This document shows, in pieces, positions 62,901-64,000 of a stretch of 64,000 bases of DNA. The notes under the pieces were generated by a model. It was not told the DNA's origin, did not search any database, and saw nothing but the letters and a program-made list of their open reading frames with translations. This stretch comes from JAJCYK01 sp965212195 (GTDB lineage: Bacteria; Bacteroidota; Bacteroidia; Cytophagales; Cyclobacteriaceae): positions 124,001 to 188,000 of the forward strand of contig CBDBUW010000017.1 in the NCBI GenBank assembly GCA_965212195.1. The letters run 5' to 3'. The translations under genes were made by a program, and so were the position numbers. The stretch's first letter is position 1. Every line of letters starts with the position of its first letter.

Positions 62901-64000
62901 GCCCTCCACTCCGGTCAACGATAGGATGGGAATAAATACAATCAAGATAATTATCTGACCAAAAAATGCCGGCTGCATCATTTTGATGGTACTGGATAAG
63001 GTAAGTCTATCTTTCAAGTCTCGCAATGCACTCCCGGAAACTTCCAGCAATTCCTGGCGGTGTTGATTCACTTGAAATACCACATACTCGATAATAATAA
63101 CCGCTCCGTCTATAATGATACCAAAATCAATAGCCCCTAAGCTCATCAGATTGGCAGATATGCCAAATAGATTCATCATGGAAATGCCAAACAGTAAAGC
63201 CAGCGGGATTACCGAGGCTACAATGAGACCGGAACGCCAATTACCCAGGAGCAGCACCAGCACGAATATCACGATCAACGCACCCAGGGTCAAATTTTCA
63301 GTTACAGTGAGCGTGGTCTTATTGATCAATTCCGTGCGCTCAAGAAAAGGATTTATCACAATACCAGCGGGCAAGCTTTCCTGAACAGCGGCCACCCGGG
63401 ACTTTACCTCTTTGATCACTTCGCTGGAATTAGCATTTTTCAACATCATCACTTGTCCCATTACCTTCTCTCCCTGGGCATTCCCGGTGATAGCTCCAAA
63501 GCGTGTGGCGTGACCCATGCGAACTTCACTTATATCCCGCACAAAAACGGGAACCCCTCCTCTATTCTTCACTACAACCTTCTCCAGGTCCGGCAATGAG
63601 CCTATTAAACCTTCCCCTCTGATAAAATAGCTCTCTTGATTGCGCTCGATATACCCGCCACCGGTGATGTCGTTATTGCTCAGCAGTGCTTCATAAACTT
63701 CTCGCATGGTTATATCCATGGCCTTTAGTTTTTCAGGGTCAATGGCCACTTCATACTGTTTTAGGAATCCCCCCCAGGTGTTGACCTCCACTACTCCGGG
63801 AATTCCTGAAAGCTGCCTCTTTACAATCCAATCCTGTATGGTCCTCAAATCCATAGTTGAATAGCGCTGTTCATAACCCGGCTCCACATCCAGCACGTAT
63901 TGGTAAATTTCCCCCAACCCGGTGGTAATGGGGCCCATTTCCGGGGAGCCGAACCCTTCGGGAATATTGTCAATAGCTGATTTAAGCTTCTCAGCAATTA
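59967..64000 (-). CDS. CusA/CzcA heavy-metal RND pump fused to a TolC-like outer-membrane factor (5' end cut by window)
   Basis: The protein is at least 1343 residues, because the frame is open to the window edge. The visible N-terminal ~920 residues are a CusA/CzcA-type pump: MGPITTGLGEIYQYV, the proton-relay Asp pair in DFGIIIDGAVI, and a second half with NVEKTAGLPQMSI and VLNGIVLIEYFNELEKSG. After the last pump helix, PKLVILIALIGLSSNGAQAQ (near 61110-61175) looks like a signal peptide. It is followed by ~400 residues of TolC/CzcC-like channel (LPQAQEIALENNLDLQ, then long coiled helices). Most pumps have a separate channel gene. The exported metal cannot be stated. Confidence 0.9.
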   Translation of the reverse strand, partial: IAEKLKSAIDNIPEGFGSPEMGPITTGLGEIYQYVLDVEPGYEQRYSTMDLRTIQDWIVKRQLSGIPGVVEVNTWGGFLKQYEVAIDPEKLKAMDITMREVYEALLSNNDITGGGYIERNQESYFIRGEGLIGSLPDLEKVVVKNRGGVPVFVRDISEVRMGHATRFGAITGNAQGEKVMGQVMMLKNANSSEVIKEVKSRVAAVQESLPAGIVINPFLERTELINKTTLTVTENLTLGALIVIFVLVLLLGNWRSGLIVASVIPLALLFGISMMNLFGISANLMSLGAIDFGIIIDGAVIIIEYVVFQVNQHRQELLEVSGSALRDLKDRLTLSSTIKMMQPAFFGQIIILIVFIPILSLTGVEGKMFKPMALSFGFALLGAMILCLTYIPVMASIVCRPSQQKHNISQKIMEFIQSIYSPIIDWALHSKKVVVGLASALLILSLVVFSNLGGEFVPTLDEGDFVVQPVLKTGTSLSKTIDIVTEIEGILIDEFPEVEQVVTRIGAAEVPTDPMSMEETDVIIKLKPKKQWTSAKGKEELADKMKVAMSAIPGIDFEFTQPIEMRFNELITGVRTDVAVKIYGEDLDVLYQLANKVSDLIENVPGAADINVEKTAGLPQMSIAYNREKIAQYGINIRDLNQMVRMAFGGESAGVIMEGERRFDLVVRLQEDFRKDISNLQRLYVDLPNGKQVPLNEVAAIDYQTGPAKISRDNAKRRIVIGINVRNRDVESVVNEIESILREELAMPPGYYITYGGQFENLQKAKKRLALVVPVALALIFIMLYVTFKSVSQALLVFSAIPLAAIGGVLMLWIRDMPFSISAGIGFIALFGIAVLNGIVLIEYFNELEKSGITNIHQRVLQGTKIRLRPVLLTASAAALGFLPMAYSTSAGAEVQRPLASVVVGGLITATFLTLVVLPVLYTMYKGNKQKPKGKVLTNAVPKLVILIALIGLSSNGAQAQKRIIDLPQAQEIALENNLDLQAAGLRTDRQKSLQKMAFNAGNTQLYYSYDENNIADNGTALNVYGIQQSFSLPHVYSRRSKLFEKQTELSELQLRIREADLIKGVSQAYYELQHLNQRLNQLIYLDSLYGRFAGASNRRFELGETDYLVKLTAEARHLELNTLVDQARLEVDISHHKLASLLQLDQEFEIALEELIMLNFDSSSYQGFRDNNPAIQYYQRLTNVAEARAKVEKSLQWPQIRAEYFLGRSQGEGARSFDGYQFGLGIPLIGSDQRAKVQASRIDIKTRELEAVSFQRRWESRYRQLSAELQKYQSALRYYQSNGLSLSREIVRMAHKSYQSGESGYLQYIQSLESARQINLSYLDNLHGYNQTVLEIQYLVNP

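Noticed and set aside
1..64000. CRISPR array, rRNA operon or insertion sequence
   Set aside because: No regularly spaced direct repeats with unique spacers, no rRNA-like sequence, and no transposase ORF or terminal inverted repeats were found; the two-hairpin repeats are scattered, not arrayed.

Overview
The window looks like the chromosome of a marine-type Bacteroidota, Cytophagales-like or related. The evidence is a SusC/SusD pair, a TonB receptor with a DUF4249 lipoprotein and an MG2/plug-like protein, a Bacteroidota-type tyrosine integrase, lipoproteins throughout, mostly A/T-rich start regions without Shine-Dalgarno sequences, and moderate GC. The assignment rests on gene families only. 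Both window edges cut genes. No rRNA, intact tRNA or CRISPR array was seen.

Region 1 (1-15.2 kb, + strand) is the 3' part of an extracellular contractile injection system (eCIS, phage-tail-like injectisome) locus. It encodes two gpJ-like baseplate wedge proteins, a fiber with an S74 self-processing chaperone tail, a CIS tape-measure protein, an Afp15-type AAA ATPase and two membrane proteins. It also encodes a 1.6 k-residue DUF4157 protein whose C-terminus is a DNA/RNA non-specific nuclease, probably the injected payload. Sheath, tube and spike genes would lie off the left edge. The locus ends in a broken gene remnant, an integrase, and a 47-bp 3' fragment of a tRNA-Met(CAT) gene (16914-16960). 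A tRNA-integrated island ending at 16960 and carrying the eCIS is the simplest reading.

Region 2 (17-28 kb) has repeats and terminator-like hairpins, a SusC/SusD nutrient-uptake pair, four short-chain dehydrogenases around a TVP38-type membrane protein, and a visibly GC-richer ChbG/YdjC deacetylase gene.

Region 3 (28-39 kb) mixes small hypothetical proteins, a FAD oxidoreductase with an NTF2-like partner, a class C serine hydrolase, and a mannitol/fructuronate dehydrogenase with an NCS1-type permease. A family of palindromic repeats occurs in its intergenic spaces and nowhere else in the window. It also holds a small gene broken by one in-frame stop.

Region 4 (39-64 kb) is mostly metabolic and transport: a four-gene TonB receptor operon; a short ECF41-like sigma factor followed by a fatty acid desaturase with an ECF41-like promoter motif; a KDGal kinase/aldolase pair; an operon of propionyl-CoA synthetase, ATP-grasp ligase and aspartoacylase-like hydrolase; a TauE exporter; a TRAP transporter; and a heavy-metal RND efflux operon in which the inner-membrane pump is fused to its TolC-like outer-membrane channel.
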